From assembly GCA_016214985.1 (NCBI GenBank), contig JACRMM010000011.1, positions 1-35,633 of the forward strand: a stretch of 35,633 nucleotides of DNA, read 5' to 3'. A program made the position numbers and the translations under genes. Below the pieces are notes generated by a model. The model was not told the origin of the DNA, ran no database searches, and saw only the letters and a list, made by a program, of their open reading frames with translations. Shown piece after piece: positions 1 to 7,882 of this stretch (its first letter is position 1; every line of letters starts with the position of its first letter). Source of the stretch: Deltaproteobacteria bacterium (GTDB taxonomy: Bacteria > Desulfobacterota > Deferrisomatia > Deferrisomatales > JACRMM01).

Positions 1-282
1 GCTCCAAAGCCGTCCGCGCCCGCCCGGTCGGGCTTTGACCCACGGCAGGCACCGGCTCTCCGGCAAAGCGCGAGTTCTGTGCATGTAGAACATTTCCATC
101 TTATGGGGCCAGTTTTCTCAAGTCCGACAGGCTCCTAGGGGGGTTAAACGACAGGGGTTAAGCAGGGTTAAGTGACAGGCAAATTATCCTTGACGCCCTG
201 CCGGTCCTCGGCAGCTTTGGCGGCAAGTCGCTGACCCGCGCGGGGCGGGGCAACCCGCCACCTCTTCCCGTCCCCCTGCGGC
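1..282. other. Left-edge intergenic region, no gene seen
   Basis: I see no convincing coding region here. It lies downstream of the CBS-ACT gene, which is read leftward. Three direct copies of GGGTTAA start at 141, 155 and 165. A GC-rich hairpin, GGCGGG-GCAA-CCCGCC, lies near 253-270 and could end the long minus-strand transcript, but no T-tract follows it. The short repeats could be an operator or chance. Confidence 0.4.
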
Positions 283-927
283 TCAGCCCCGGATATCCGC
301 GACCACCACCCCGGGCAGCCCCGAAACCGCCGACAAGACGGCGTCTGCGCCCAGATTCTGCACCTTGAGCACCGTGCCCCACGTCCCTTCTCGCACCGGC
401 CAGCCGCCCAAGGCTGTGATGTTGCCGCCGGCCGCGCCGATGGCGCCGGAGACCTTGGCAAGCTCGCCCGGGCGGTCTGGAATGTGGAGGGCGAGACGGA
501 CTCCCGGCTGGCGGGCGCCGAGGAGTTCGAGCATGGCCTCGAAGATGTCGGTGTCTGTGATGATCCCCACGGCGTCCCCGTCCTGGACGATGATGAGGCT
601 GCTGATCCGGTTCACATTCATGACCCGCGCTGCCTCCTCGGCCGGCATGTCGCCGGTGCCGAGGGCCGGATCTCGGATCATCACCTCTCTCACGCTGGTG
701 TTCGCCGTGAGGTAGTTGTGCTCGAACCTCGTGAGCCCCGGCCCCAACCCCAAGCCGGGCAGGGCCGCCGCAAGGGACGTCCGCGTGACGAGCCCCAGGA
801 GCCGGCCGTCCTCCACCACGGGCAGGTGCCGGATTCGGCGGCTCGTCATGAGCTCCCCGGCTTCGGCCACGGATTGGTCAGGGCCAATCGAGATCACGTT
901 GGGGGTCATGAGATCCTGGACGAGCAC
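283..927 (-). CDS. CBS-CBS-ACT domain protein (AcuB-like)
   Basis: A 214-aa cytosolic protein with two CBS motifs and a C-terminal ACT domain. The first CBS begins at the N-terminus (LMTPNVISIGPDQSVAEA, then IRHLPVVEDGRLLGLVT). The second lies at about residues 75-135 (VMNVNRISSLIIVQDGDAVGIITDTD). The ACT domain lies at about 140-214 (LHIPDRPGELAKVSGAIGAAGGNI). Such proteins bind adenine nucleotides through the CBS pair and small ligands, often amino acids, through ACT, so a sensor or regulatory role is likely; the ligand cannot be read from sequence. The GTG start is chosen because GGAGGT lies 6 nt upstream. It is the last gene of the hdr/met cluster, 50 nt after the HdrCB stop, so it may report energy status to that pathway (inference). 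Confidence 0.85.
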   Translation of the reverse strand: MLVQDLMTPNVISIGPDQSVAEAGELMTSRRIRHLPVVEDGRLLGLVTRTSLAAALPGLGLGPGLTRFEHNYLTANTSVREVMIRDPALGTGDMPAEEAARVMNVNRISSLIIVQDGDAVGIITDTDIFEAMLELLGARQPGVRLALHIPDRPGELAKVSGAIGAAGGNITALGGWPVREGTWGTVLKVQNLGADAVLSAVSGLPGVVVADIRG

Positions 928-977
928 TTCGCACCTCCAGTGTAAGCGATGAGCACGTAACCGTTAGCGAACGGCTG

Positions 978-2378
978 CTACCTGCCAACGGCTAGCAACG
1001 GCCTCGCGTCCACGATCTTGCGGTCCAGCCCCGCCGCCTTTTCACCGAGGCCGAAGGCCACGGCCATGAGCTGGGTGATGTAAAGGATCGGCGTCGTTCG
1101 CTTCAAGGACTTCATCTGGAGCTGTCGGCCGTCAAGGTTCGAGTCGCAGAGGGGGCAGGCCACGGCGATCACGTCGGCGCCCGCCGCCTGGGCGCTTTCG
1201 ACGATTCGTTGGCTGAGGGTGAGCATGACGTCTTTAGCCGGTACGGCAAGGCTTCCGCCGCAGCAGGTGGTCTTGTCGCCCCAGTCCAGGGCCTCGGCGC
1301 CCAGGGCCTTCACGACGTCATCGAGCTCCATGGGGTATTCGGGGTGGGGGTGGCCGGTGATCTTGGGCGGCCGGGTGAGGAGGCACCCGTAGTAGCTCGC
1401 CACCTTCAGCCCCTCGAGTGGCCTCGTCACCTTCTCCCGGATCGCGTTCGCCCCGATCCGGTTGGCCAGGAAGTCCGAGATGGACCAGACCGTCACCGAG
1501 TCTCGGTAAGAGTAGCCGATGTCCCGGTCGAGGCGCGCCTTGAGCTCCGCTTGGCCGCGGACCTCGTGGGCCGCGGCCCGGAATCGGTTGAAACAGGCCG
1601 CGCAGGGCGCCACGGCTTCGGAAAGACCGCTTGCCTCGAGGAGCGAGAGATTCACCACCGGCGCCTTCACGCCGAGGTAGTGGTCCACCCGGTGGGCGGG
1701 GCTCGCGCCGCAACAGGTCCAGCCCTTGGGCTCCACGAGTGCGAGGCCCAGAGCACCGGCAACCGCTCGAAACGAGTGGTCGAACTCCTTCGCCAGCGAG
1801 TGGAGGGAGCAACCCGGGTAGTAGCCCACCTGCTGCGCCGTCGGGTGGAGGTCCTGGGCGCGGTCGGGCCGAGCCCGGGCGAAGGAGGGCAGGAAGGCGA
1901 GCTTGGACCGCCGCAGCATCTCGACCCCGAGGTCCAGGTCCTGAAGGAGCTTCCCCGAGAACAGGTTCATGGACCCCATCAGGCCGAGCTCGTACACCCG
2001 GCCGAAGAGATTCGCGTCTTTCAGGAAGATCTTGTTGAACAGGGCAACTTCCGGGACCTTCGGCGGGATGCGCCGCTCCTGGGCGATCTGCGTCAGGGAC
2101 TCCATGACCCGGGCGATGTCGAGCCCCTGGGGGCACCGGGTCGTGCAGGTGAGGCAGGAGGCGCACAGCCAGGGGGTCCGGGCGTTCAGGGCGGCGTCTT
2201 CGTCCCCGATCTGCACGAGGCGCATGATCTGATTCGGGTTGTAGTCGAAATAGTCGGTCAGGGGGCAGCCGCTGGAACAGCGAACGCACTGATAACACAG
2301 GAAGGCGTTCTGGCCGGTCTTCTGCTCGATCTCCCGCGCCAGCTCCGGCCTCAGTTCCGAGTCCGCTTGAACGGCCAT
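978..2378 (-). CDS. hdrCB: HdrC-HdrB fusion protein, downstream module
   Basis: A 466-aa fusion of the HdrC and HdrB subunits of heterodisulfide reductase-like complexes. The HdrC part carries two [4Fe-4S] motifs: C28-x2-C31-x2-C34-x3-C38 (CYQCVRCSSGCP) and a second near residue 72 (LCASCLTCTTRCP). The HdrB part has two CCG domains, the ligands of noncubane [4Fe-4S] clusters. The first contains YYPGCSLHS, WTCCGASPAH and APCAACFNR; the second contains YYGCLLTRPP, TTCCGGSLA and ACPLCDSNL. In methanogens HdrB reduces CoM-S-S-CoB. In MetFV-type complexes of acetogens and related bacteria the real electron acceptor or donor at this site is uncertain. It follows metF with a 1-nt gap, so translation is coupled. 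A paralog with the same layout is at 7883-9289. Confidence 0.9.
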   Translation of the reverse strand: MAVQADSELRPELAREIEQKTGQNAFLCYQCVRCSSGCPLTDYFDYNPNQIMRLVQIGDEDAALNARTPWLCASCLTCTTRCPQGLDIARVMESLTQIAQERRIPPKVPEVALFNKIFLKDANLFGRVYELGLMGSMNLFSGKLLQDLDLGVEMLRRSKLAFLPSFARARPDRAQDLHPTAQQVGYYPGCSLHSLAKEFDHSFRAVAGALGLALVEPKGWTCCGASPAHRVDHYLGVKAPVVNLSLLEASGLSEAVAPCAACFNRFRAAAHEVRGQAELKARLDRDIGYSYRDSVTVWSISDFLANRIGANAIREKVTRPLEGLKVASYYGCLLTRPPKITGHPHPEYPMELDDVVKALGAEALDWGDKTTCCGGSLAVPAKDVMLTLSQRIVESAQAAGADVIAVACPLCDSNLDGRQLQMKSLKRTTPILYITQLMAVAFGLGEKAAGLDRKIVDARPLLAVGR

Positions 2379-2379
2379 C

Positions 2380-3360
2380 TCACACCACCGTGGGCCGAGG
2401 CAGAAGCCCGGCTCCCTGCACGATCGGCCGCACCGCCTCCTCCCACTCGATGGCCATCACGTGCACGCCCGCCACCCCCTCGATCTCCCGGAGCTCTTGG
2501 ATGAGCTCGACGCACATCCGGGTCCCCTCGCTGCGCCAAGCCTTCTGGCGCGCCTCCTTCTCCTCCGCCGGGATGCCCTTGGCCGCGCTCTCGAGGCGCT
2601 CGATGACGTGCTCGGGCATGGTGATCCCGGGGACGAAGTCCCGCATGTACCGGGCCATTACGGGCCCCTTGAGCGGACCGACGCCCACCAGGATCGCGAG
2701 TTTCTCGTGGACGCGAAGCTTTCGGACCTCCTCCATGAACTGCTTGAAGGCCGGCACGTTGTACACGAGCTGGGTCTGGACGAAGTCCGCGCCGGCCTCA
2801 GCCTTCTTGGCCAGGCGGTAGGGGCGCCACTCGATCGGGTGGGCCTCGGGTGCGGCTGCGGCGCCGATGAAGAACCGCGGCTCCTGCCCCTTGACCACGT
2901 CGCCGCACTGGAACTTCTTCTGGTCCCGAAGGTCCCGCATCATCCGGAGCTGCTGCAAGGAGTCGAGATCGTGGACGTTCTTGGCGGTCGGGTGATTGCC
3001 GAAGGACTGGTGGTCGCCCGTAAGCGCCAGGAGGTTTCTCACGCCCAGGGCGTAGGCCGCGAGGTAGTCCGCCTGCATGGCGAGGCGGTTTCGGTCGCGG
3101 CAGGTCATCTGCATGACGGGCTCGATACCCTCCTGGACGGCGATGGCCGAGGCGCCGAGGCTCGACATCCGCACGACGGCGGTCTGGTTGTCGGTGACGT
3201 TCACCGCATCCACCGCGCCCTTGAGCAGCCCCGCCTTCTTCGCGATGTGCTCGCGATCCGCACCCTGCGGGGGTCCCAGCTCTCCGGTCACCGCGAAGTG
3301 CCCGGCCCGCAGCACTCGTTCCAGGTTGCTGCCCGACTTCAAGCCGTTCGAGGTCGACAT
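2380..3360 (-). CDS. metF: Methylenetetrahydrofolate reductase MetF, downstream module
   Basis: A 326-aa member of the short MetF family (FAD TIM-barrel). It interconverts 5,10-methylene-THF and 5-methyl-THF in the methyl branch of the Wood-Ljungdahl pathway. Family features seen are the N-terminal FAVTGELGPPQGAD strand with its conserved Glu, the DAVNVTDNQTAVVRMSS segment, QMTCRDRNRLAMQAD, LLALTGDHQSFG and FVQTQLVYNVPAF. The C-terminal regulatory domain of eukaryotic MTHFR is absent. It sits between metV (1-nt gap) and hdrCB (1-nt gap), as in MetVF-HdrABC-MvhD complexes of acetogens, where MetF takes electrons through MetV and the Hdr scaffold rather than directly from NAD(P)H. A diverged paralog is at 9329-10330. 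Confidence 0.93.
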   Translation of the reverse strand: MSTSNGLKSGSNLERVLRAGHFAVTGELGPPQGADREHIAKKAGLLKGAVDAVNVTDNQTAVVRMSSLGASAIAVQEGIEPVMQMTCRDRNRLAMQADYLAAYALGVRNLLALTGDHQSFGNHPTAKNVHDLDSLQQLRMMRDLRDQKKFQCGDVVKGQEPRFFIGAAAAPEAHPIEWRPYRLAKKAEAGADFVQTQLVYNVPAFKQFMEEVRKLRVHEKLAILVGVGPLKGPVMARYMRDFVPGITMPEHVIERLESAAKGIPAEEKEARQKAWRSEGTRMCVELIQELREIEGVAGVHVMAIEWEEAVRPIVQGAGLLPRPTVV

Positions 3361-3361
3361 G

Positions 3362-4111
3362 TCACCCCTCGTCTACCAGGAGGAGATCCTCCCGCACGAT
3401 GCGGCGCGGCCCTCCGTCCCGGGAGGTGGACCAGTCCTTCGCGGGCTGGAAGCCCATGATCTGTCCGAGCCGGCCGACGCCCTTCAAACGCTCGTAGATC
3501 AGGTGCCAGGCGCACTCCACGTCCTCGGTGGCGGGAACCTGCTTTCCCCGGGCGTCCGTGCGGTAGATGGGTTCGCCGCTCTCCCGCCGGACGCGTTTTA
3601 CCTCGCAGAGCCCGTTTTCGGAACCGCCGCAGGGGCCGTTGTGGAGCTGCTTCGAGCAGCGGGCGATCGGGCAGATGCCCCCGGTCACCGCGAGCATGCA
3701 ATTGCCGCACGCCTGGCACTGCTCCGTCCAGATGCCTTGCTCCTCCGGCAGCCCGAGGAACGTCGTGTTCACGCCCGGCACGACCCACTTCGACGGGAAG
3801 TGCCGGACCATGGCCTGAACCCCGATCCCGCAGGCCAGGGACACGATCACGTCCGCCTCCTCGACCTGGGCGCGGATCTCGTCCAGGTACTCCCACTCGC
3901 ACTGGCGTTGAACCGTGGCGTCGGCCACCTCGCAAGGAGTCCCCTCGACCTTCGTGGCCATACGCAGGGCCGACGCGAGGAGCTTCGCCTCCTTCTCTCC
4001 CCCGGCGAGGCACACGGTCACGCAGGTGCCGCAACCCGCGACGAGGACCCTCCGGGCATCGCCCAGAAAGCCCTGGATCTCTCCCAGCGGCTTCTGTTCT
4101 CCGACGATCAT
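3362..4111 (-). CDS. metV: MetV, zinc/Fe-S partner of methylenetetrahydrofolate reductase, downstream module
   Basis: A 249-aa protein of the MetV family (annotated as methylenetetrahydrofolate reductase C-terminal domain). It connects MetF to an electron-transfer complex. It is rich in conserved cysteines: GCGTCVTVC near the N-terminus, SLACGIGVQAM in the middle, then QCQACGNCMLAVTGGICPIARC and NGPCGGSENGLCEV, which look like Fe-S or zinc ligands. The start is placed at the ATG of MIVGEQKPLGEI, not at an ATG 54 nt upstream, because the paralog at 10435-11142 begins at the same point and because this ATG overlaps the mvhD stop as ATGA. It is translationally coupled to mvhD upstream and metF downstream. 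Confidence 0.9.
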   Translation of the reverse strand: MIVGEQKPLGEIQGFLGDARRVLVAGCGTCVTVCLAGGEKEAKLLASALRMATKVEGTPCEVADATVQRQCEWEYLDEIRAQVEEADVIVSLACGIGVQAMVRHFPSKWVVPGVNTTFLGLPEEQGIWTEQCQACGNCMLAVTGGICPIARCSKQLHNGPCGGSENGLCEVKRVRRESGEPIYRTDARGKQVPATEDVECAWHLIYERLKGVGRLGQIMGFQPAKDWSTSRDGGPRRIVREDLLLVDEG

Positions 4112-4617
4112 GGTCTGTTGTCCTCCTGGGCGGGCCCCACCGGATCGGCCTTCGAAGCTCGGCACGCGGAGCTCGGCACTCGATTCTTGAGCGGGGTCGG
4201 CCCGAGCCGCCGGACCCGTTCCGTCATCTCCCGGGCCGCGATCGCGAAGCTCTCGCCCATGCCGCCGGAGAGAAAGTAGATCTCCAGCCGCTCGCCCCCC
4301 AGTCCGATCCGGTCGAGGAGCTTCTTCATCCGCGTCACCCGTGCCCGCGCCCGCTCGTTCCCCCGCCGGTGGTGGCAGTTACCGATGGGGCACGCGATCA
4401 CGTAGACCCCGTCGGCTCCCTCCTCGAACGCGGCGAGCAGGTACCGGGGATCGGTCTTGCCGGTGCACGGCAGGCGCACGACCTTCACGTTCGCAGGGTA
4501 CTGGATCCGGAGCGCCCCGGCGGTGTCCCCGGACATGTAAGCGCAGTAGCTGCACGTGAACCCGGTGAGCTCGGGCTCGAAGGGGGTGATCGGCTCTCGG
4601 CCTTCGGCGGTCGGCAT
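4108..4617 (-). CDS. mvhD: MvhD-like [2Fe-2S] electron-transfer protein, cysteine form, downstream module
   Basis: A 169-aa MvhD/FlpD-family protein, which carries electrons between HdrA and a partner oxidoreductase. Conserved features are TCSYCAYMSGD, VVRLPCTGKTDP and GVYVIACPIGNCHHRRGN. The cysteine in ACPIGNC aligns with an in-frame UGA in the upstream-module paralog (11139-11618), so this is the Cys form of a Sec/Cys pair. The C-terminus is long and Pro/Ala rich compared with the family. Its ATG lies 59 nt after the hdrA stop, and its stop overlaps the metV start (ATGA). No hydrogenase subunit (mvhA/mvhG) lies next to it, so the partner is more likely MetV than a hydrogenase (inference). 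Confidence 0.88.
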   Translation of the reverse strand: MPTAEGREPITPFEPELTGFTCSYCAYMSGDTAGALRIQYPANVKVVRLPCTGKTDPRYLLAAFEEGADGVYVIACPIGNCHHRRGNERARARVTRMKKLLDRIGLGGERLEIYFLSGGMGESFAIAAREMTERVRRLGPTPLKNRVPSSACRASKADPVGPAQEDNRP

Positions 4618-4676
4618 GGTTTGGCCTTCCGTTCCTGGTCTTCTCGTCAAGCGATGCAGTTCGTTCGCGGCCGCTC

Positions 4677-7600
4677 CTACCCCCACGCTCCCAACGCCCC
4701 GGTCATCACCTGCTCGTCCCGGAAGTGGGCGAGCTGGATCGCGGCGGCAGGGCAGTCTCCGGCGCAGGTTCCACAGCCCTGGCACAGGGCCGGGTCGATC
4801 CAGGCGTGGCCCCCGAGCTTGCCCACCCCGGGGCGGTCGTTGCGGACCTCCGGGATCTGGAACGGGCAGGTGCGCACGCAAGTGAGGCAGCCGACGCATT
4901 TGTCCGCGTCCACCTCCGCGACGGTCCCGCCCACGTACAGGGGATCCATGCTGAGGATCGTGAGGGCCCGGCCTGCCGCGGCCTGGGCGCTGGAGACCGC
5001 CTCTTCCAAGAAGCGAGGATAGTGGGCCATTCCACAGAGGAAGACCCCCTCTCCCACGAAGTCCATGGGCCGCATCTTCAGGTCCGCTTCGAGGAAGAAG
5101 CCCTCGCTCGAAACCGGCAGCTTCAGGAGCTTCGCAAGCGCCGCGGTCCCGTCGGACGGAACCATGGACATGCTGAGCGCCACCACGTCCGGCTCCAGGG
5201 CGTAGCGCCGGCCCAGGGTCGGGTCGGTGACCTCGAGCCGCAGCTTTCCGTCCAGCGGGGTCACCACCGGCGGGTCTTCGTCGGTGTAGCGCACGAAGAT
5301 CACCCCGCGCCGGCGCGCCTCGGTGTAGTACTGCTCCCGAAAGCCGTAGGTGATGATGTCCTTGTAGAGCACCGTCACGCTGCACGCCGGGCTGAGCATC
5401 TTCACCCGTATCGCGTTCTTCATCGTGTTCGTGCAGCAGGTCCGGGAGCAGTAGAACTCGGTCGCCTCCTCGGGCTGGACGCACTGGATCATCACGACGC
5501 TCCGGAGGCCCGCGATCCGCTCCGGGTCGTGGGCGATCTGGTCCTCCATTTCGAGCTGGGTGACGACGCGGGGGTCCTCGCCGTGCAGGTAGGCCCTGGG
5601 CGTCCCTTCCCGGCCGCCGGTGGCCATGATCATGACCCCGTGCTCCACGTCGTGGTAGGTTTCTCCGCCGTCGCCCGTCGCGGACCGGACCCGGGTCGCA
5701 AACCGGCCGATGGAGCCGCCCCAGCCCGTGAGCTCGCTTCGGGTCAGCACCTGGATCCGATGATGCCCCCGGACCCGGTTCACCAGATCGCGCAAGAGGC
5801 GCTGGGGGTTCACGCCCTCGGCCAGGTAGTAGATGTGCCGGAGGTTTCCCCCCAGCGAGTCGGACCGTTCCACCAGGGTCACGTCGAAGCCGCTGTCCGC
5901 GATCGTGAGCGCCGCGGTGATCCCTGCCACCCCTCCTCCGACGACCAGGGCCCGCCGGACGGGCCGGATCGGTGTGCGCCGGATCGGCAGGAGCCGCGCG
6001 GCCCTCAGCACCCCGAGACGCAAGAGCTCCTTCGCCTTTCGCGTGCCCTCGGCCGGCTGACGGTCGTGAACCCAGGCGCAGTACTCGCGGAGGTTCACCA
6101 TCTCCAGGAGGTACGGGTTGAGCCCGGCGCCCCGCGCCGCCCGCTGGAACAGGGCCTCGTGGGTGCGCGGGCTGCACGCTGCGACGACCAACCGGTTGAG
6201 GGCGTGCCGGCCGATCGCGTCCCGGATCTGTTTTACCCCCTCGGGGAAGCAGGCCAGCGGGAGAATCTCGGCGCTCACCACACCGGGAAGCGCGCTTGCG
6301 TAGGCCGCAACGCTGGGGAGGTCCAGGGACTGGGAGACCATCGGCCCGCAGCCGCAGAGAAAGACCCCGACGCGGGCGGCTTCGCCCGAGACGTCGGTTT
6401 CGGCTGGGAGCAACGCGGAGCCCAGGAACGGATACTCCCGGGCGGCGGGCAGCCCGCCGAGGGCGTCGTGAAAGACCCGCATCACCTCGCCGGCGGCGCC
6501 GGCGGCGTCGAAGACGGTCTCGGCGATCTCCTTCGGTGACTGGAAGGCGCCGGCCACGTACACGCCGGGCTGGCTCGTCTGGAGCGGCTGGAACTTGTCG
6601 GTCTGGCAGAAACCGTGGGCGTTGAGCTCGATGCCCATCAGGAGCGCGAGCTCCGCGGACCGCAGCGGCGGCTGCATGCCCACGGCCAGGACCACCATCC
6701 CGAACTCCTCTTCCCGCAGCGTGCCGCTCTCGTCCGGGTAGCGAAGGAGCAGATTGCGGGTTTCCGGGTCCTCCCGGATCGCGCTCACGCGGCAGCGGGT
6801 GTAGCGGACTCCGTGGGTCTCGAGGGCACGGTGGTAGTACTTCGTATACTCCTTGTTGAAGGCCCGCTCGTCCATCACGAAGACCCGGCACTCGGCCTCG
6901 TCCAGGCGCTGTTTGGCGAGCATGGCCTGCTTCGTGGCGATCATGCAGCAGATGGACGAGCAGTAAGGGTGCTCCTGGTCCCGGGAGCCGATGCACTGGA
7001 GCCAGGCGATCTTCTTGGGCTTCTTGCCGTCGGAGAGCCGCGCCACGATCCCCTCGGTGGGGCCGGAGCGGCTCGCCAGGCGCTCGAACTGCATGGATGT
7101 GACCACATTCGGGTAGCGGCCGTACCCGAACTCTTCCAGGGGGGTGGGGTCGAAGAGCCGGTAGCCGAGCGCGAGGATCGCTGCGCCGACCCGAATCGTC
7201 TCGGTTCGGGGCGTCTCATCCAGGTCGATCGCCTTCGTGGGGCACGCCCGGGCGCACTTACCGCAGCCCTCGCACCAGGGCCCGCGCTCGACCACGTAGG
7301 CGTCCGGAATGGAACGGGGCGCGGTCTTGTAAGCGGCTCTCCGCAGGCTCATGCCCAACTGGAACTCGCTCGGCAGCGTGGCGGGGCAAACGACCGCGCA
7401 GAGCCGGCAGTTGATGCATCGCGCCGGGTCCACGTGCCGCGGGTTTCGCTGGAGCGTTACGGTGAAGTCGCCGAGCTGGCCCTGGAAGTCGATCACTTCC
7501 GTGAGAGTCAGCACCTCGATGTTGGGGTGGAGGTTGTTGTCCTGGAAGGCCGGGGAGATCGAGGGCCGCGTGCAGCCGTACCCATGGTCCGTGGACCCTC

Positions 7601-7796
7601 GGCAGAGCACGCAGTCGTGAGTGGGAAACATGAAACCGAGCTGCGCGACCCGCCCTCCGAGCCCGGGCGCCGACTCCACCAGGTAGACCTTGAGGCCGGC
7701 CTCGGCCAGGTCAGCGGCCGCCCGCATCCCGGCCACGCCACCGCCGACCACGAGCACCGTTCCAGTTCTTCCGCCCCCCATTCGTCCTTCAGACAT
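4677..7796 (-). CDS. hdrA: HdrA-type flavoprotein, two HdrA units fused, downstream module
   Basis: A 1039-aa HdrA-family protein, about 1.6 times the classical ~650-aa HdrA. The N-terminal half has an FAD Rossmann motif (VLVVGGGVAGMRAAADL, about residue 14), the HdrA-specific cysteine region FPTHDCVLCRGSTDHGYGC and two ferredoxin motifs (CINCRLCAVVC and CEGCGKCARAC). The second half has another FAD motif (ALVVGGGVAGITAALTI) and ends in a 2x[4Fe-4S] ferredoxin (CVGCLTCVRTCP and CQGCGTCAGDCP). HdrA is the flavin-based electron-bifurcation subunit, and the Fe-S centres imply exchange with ferredoxin. The start is placed at ATG 7796 (MSEGRMGGGR) because GGAGGA lies 8 nt upstream; an in-frame start 48 nt earlier is also possible. 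It lacks the GltD-like insert of the paralog at 11621-16195. Confidence 0.9.
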   Translation of the reverse strand: MSEGRMGGGRTGTVLVVGGGVAGMRAAADLAEAGLKVYLVESAPGLGGRVAQLGFMFPTHDCVLCRGSTDHGYGCTRPSISPAFQDNNLHPNIEVLTLTEVIDFQGQLGDFTVTLQRNPRHVDPARCINCRLCAVVCPATLPSEFQLGMSLRRAAYKTAPRSIPDAYVVERGPWCEGCGKCARACPTKAIDLDETPRTETIRVGAAILALGYRLFDPTPLEEFGYGRYPNVVTSMQFERLASRSGPTEGIVARLSDGKKPKKIAWLQCIGSRDQEHPYCSSICCMIATKQAMLAKQRLDEAECRVFVMDERAFNKEYTKYYHRALETHGVRYTRCRVSAIREDPETRNLLLRYPDESGTLREEEFGMVVLAVGMQPPLRSAELALLMGIELNAHGFCQTDKFQPLQTSQPGVYVAGAFQSPKEIAETVFDAAGAAGEVMRVFHDALGGLPAAREYPFLGSALLPAETDVSGEAARVGVFLCGCGPMVSQSLDLPSVAAYASALPGVVSAEILPLACFPEGVKQIRDAIGRHALNRLVVAACSPRTHEALFQRAARGAGLNPYLLEMVNLREYCAWVHDRQPAEGTRKAKELLRLGVLRAARLLPIRRTPIRPVRRALVVGGGVAGITAALTIADSGFDVTLVERSDSLGGNLRHIYYLAEGVNPQRLLRDLVNRVRGHHRIQVLTRSELTGWGGSIGRFATRVRSATGDGGETYHDVEHGVMIMATGGREGTPRAYLHGEDPRVVTQLEMEDQIAHDPERIAGLRSVVMIQCVQPEEATEFYCSRTCCTNTMKNAIRVKMLSPACSVTVLYKDIITYGFREQYYTEARRRGVIFVRYTDEDPPVVTPLDGKLRLEVTDPTLGRRYALEPDVVALSMSMVPSDGTAALAKLLKLPVSSEGFFLEADLKMRPMDFVGEGVFLCGMAHYPRFLEEAVSSAQAAAGRALTILSMDPLYVGGTVAEVDADKCVGCLTCVRTCPFQIPEVRNDRPGVGKLGGHAWIDPALCQGCGTCAGDCPAAAIQLAHFRDEQVMTGALGAWG

Positions 7797-7867
7797 GGAT
7801 CCGGTCCTCCGAGGGCCCGGTGTTGGTTGGCTGCGTGGTAGCACCGCCGGTTCTTGCGAGGCGGTAC

Positions 7868-7881
7868 CGGGGCAAGCCCCG
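7868..7881 (-). other. Stem-loop at the boundary between the two modules
   Basis: A perfect 6-bp hairpin (CGGGGC, 2-nt loop, GCCCCG) starts 1 nt after the HdrCB stop at 7883, in the gap before hdrA. There is no T-run on the transcript side, so it looks more like an RNA-stabilising or partial-termination element between the modules than a classical terminator. Confidence 0.35.
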
Positions 7882-7882
7882 A

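Noticed and set aside
4108..4617. MvhD as part of an MvhADG hydrogenase
   Set aside because: No large or small [NiFe]-hydrogenase subunit is encoded anywhere in the window; the gene is coupled to metV.
4725..6539. Long plus-strand frame opposite hdrA (and similar ones at 7820-10429 and 22816-24087)
   Set aside because: Same reason: shadow frames in high-GC coding DNA with no ribosome sites or recognisable domains.
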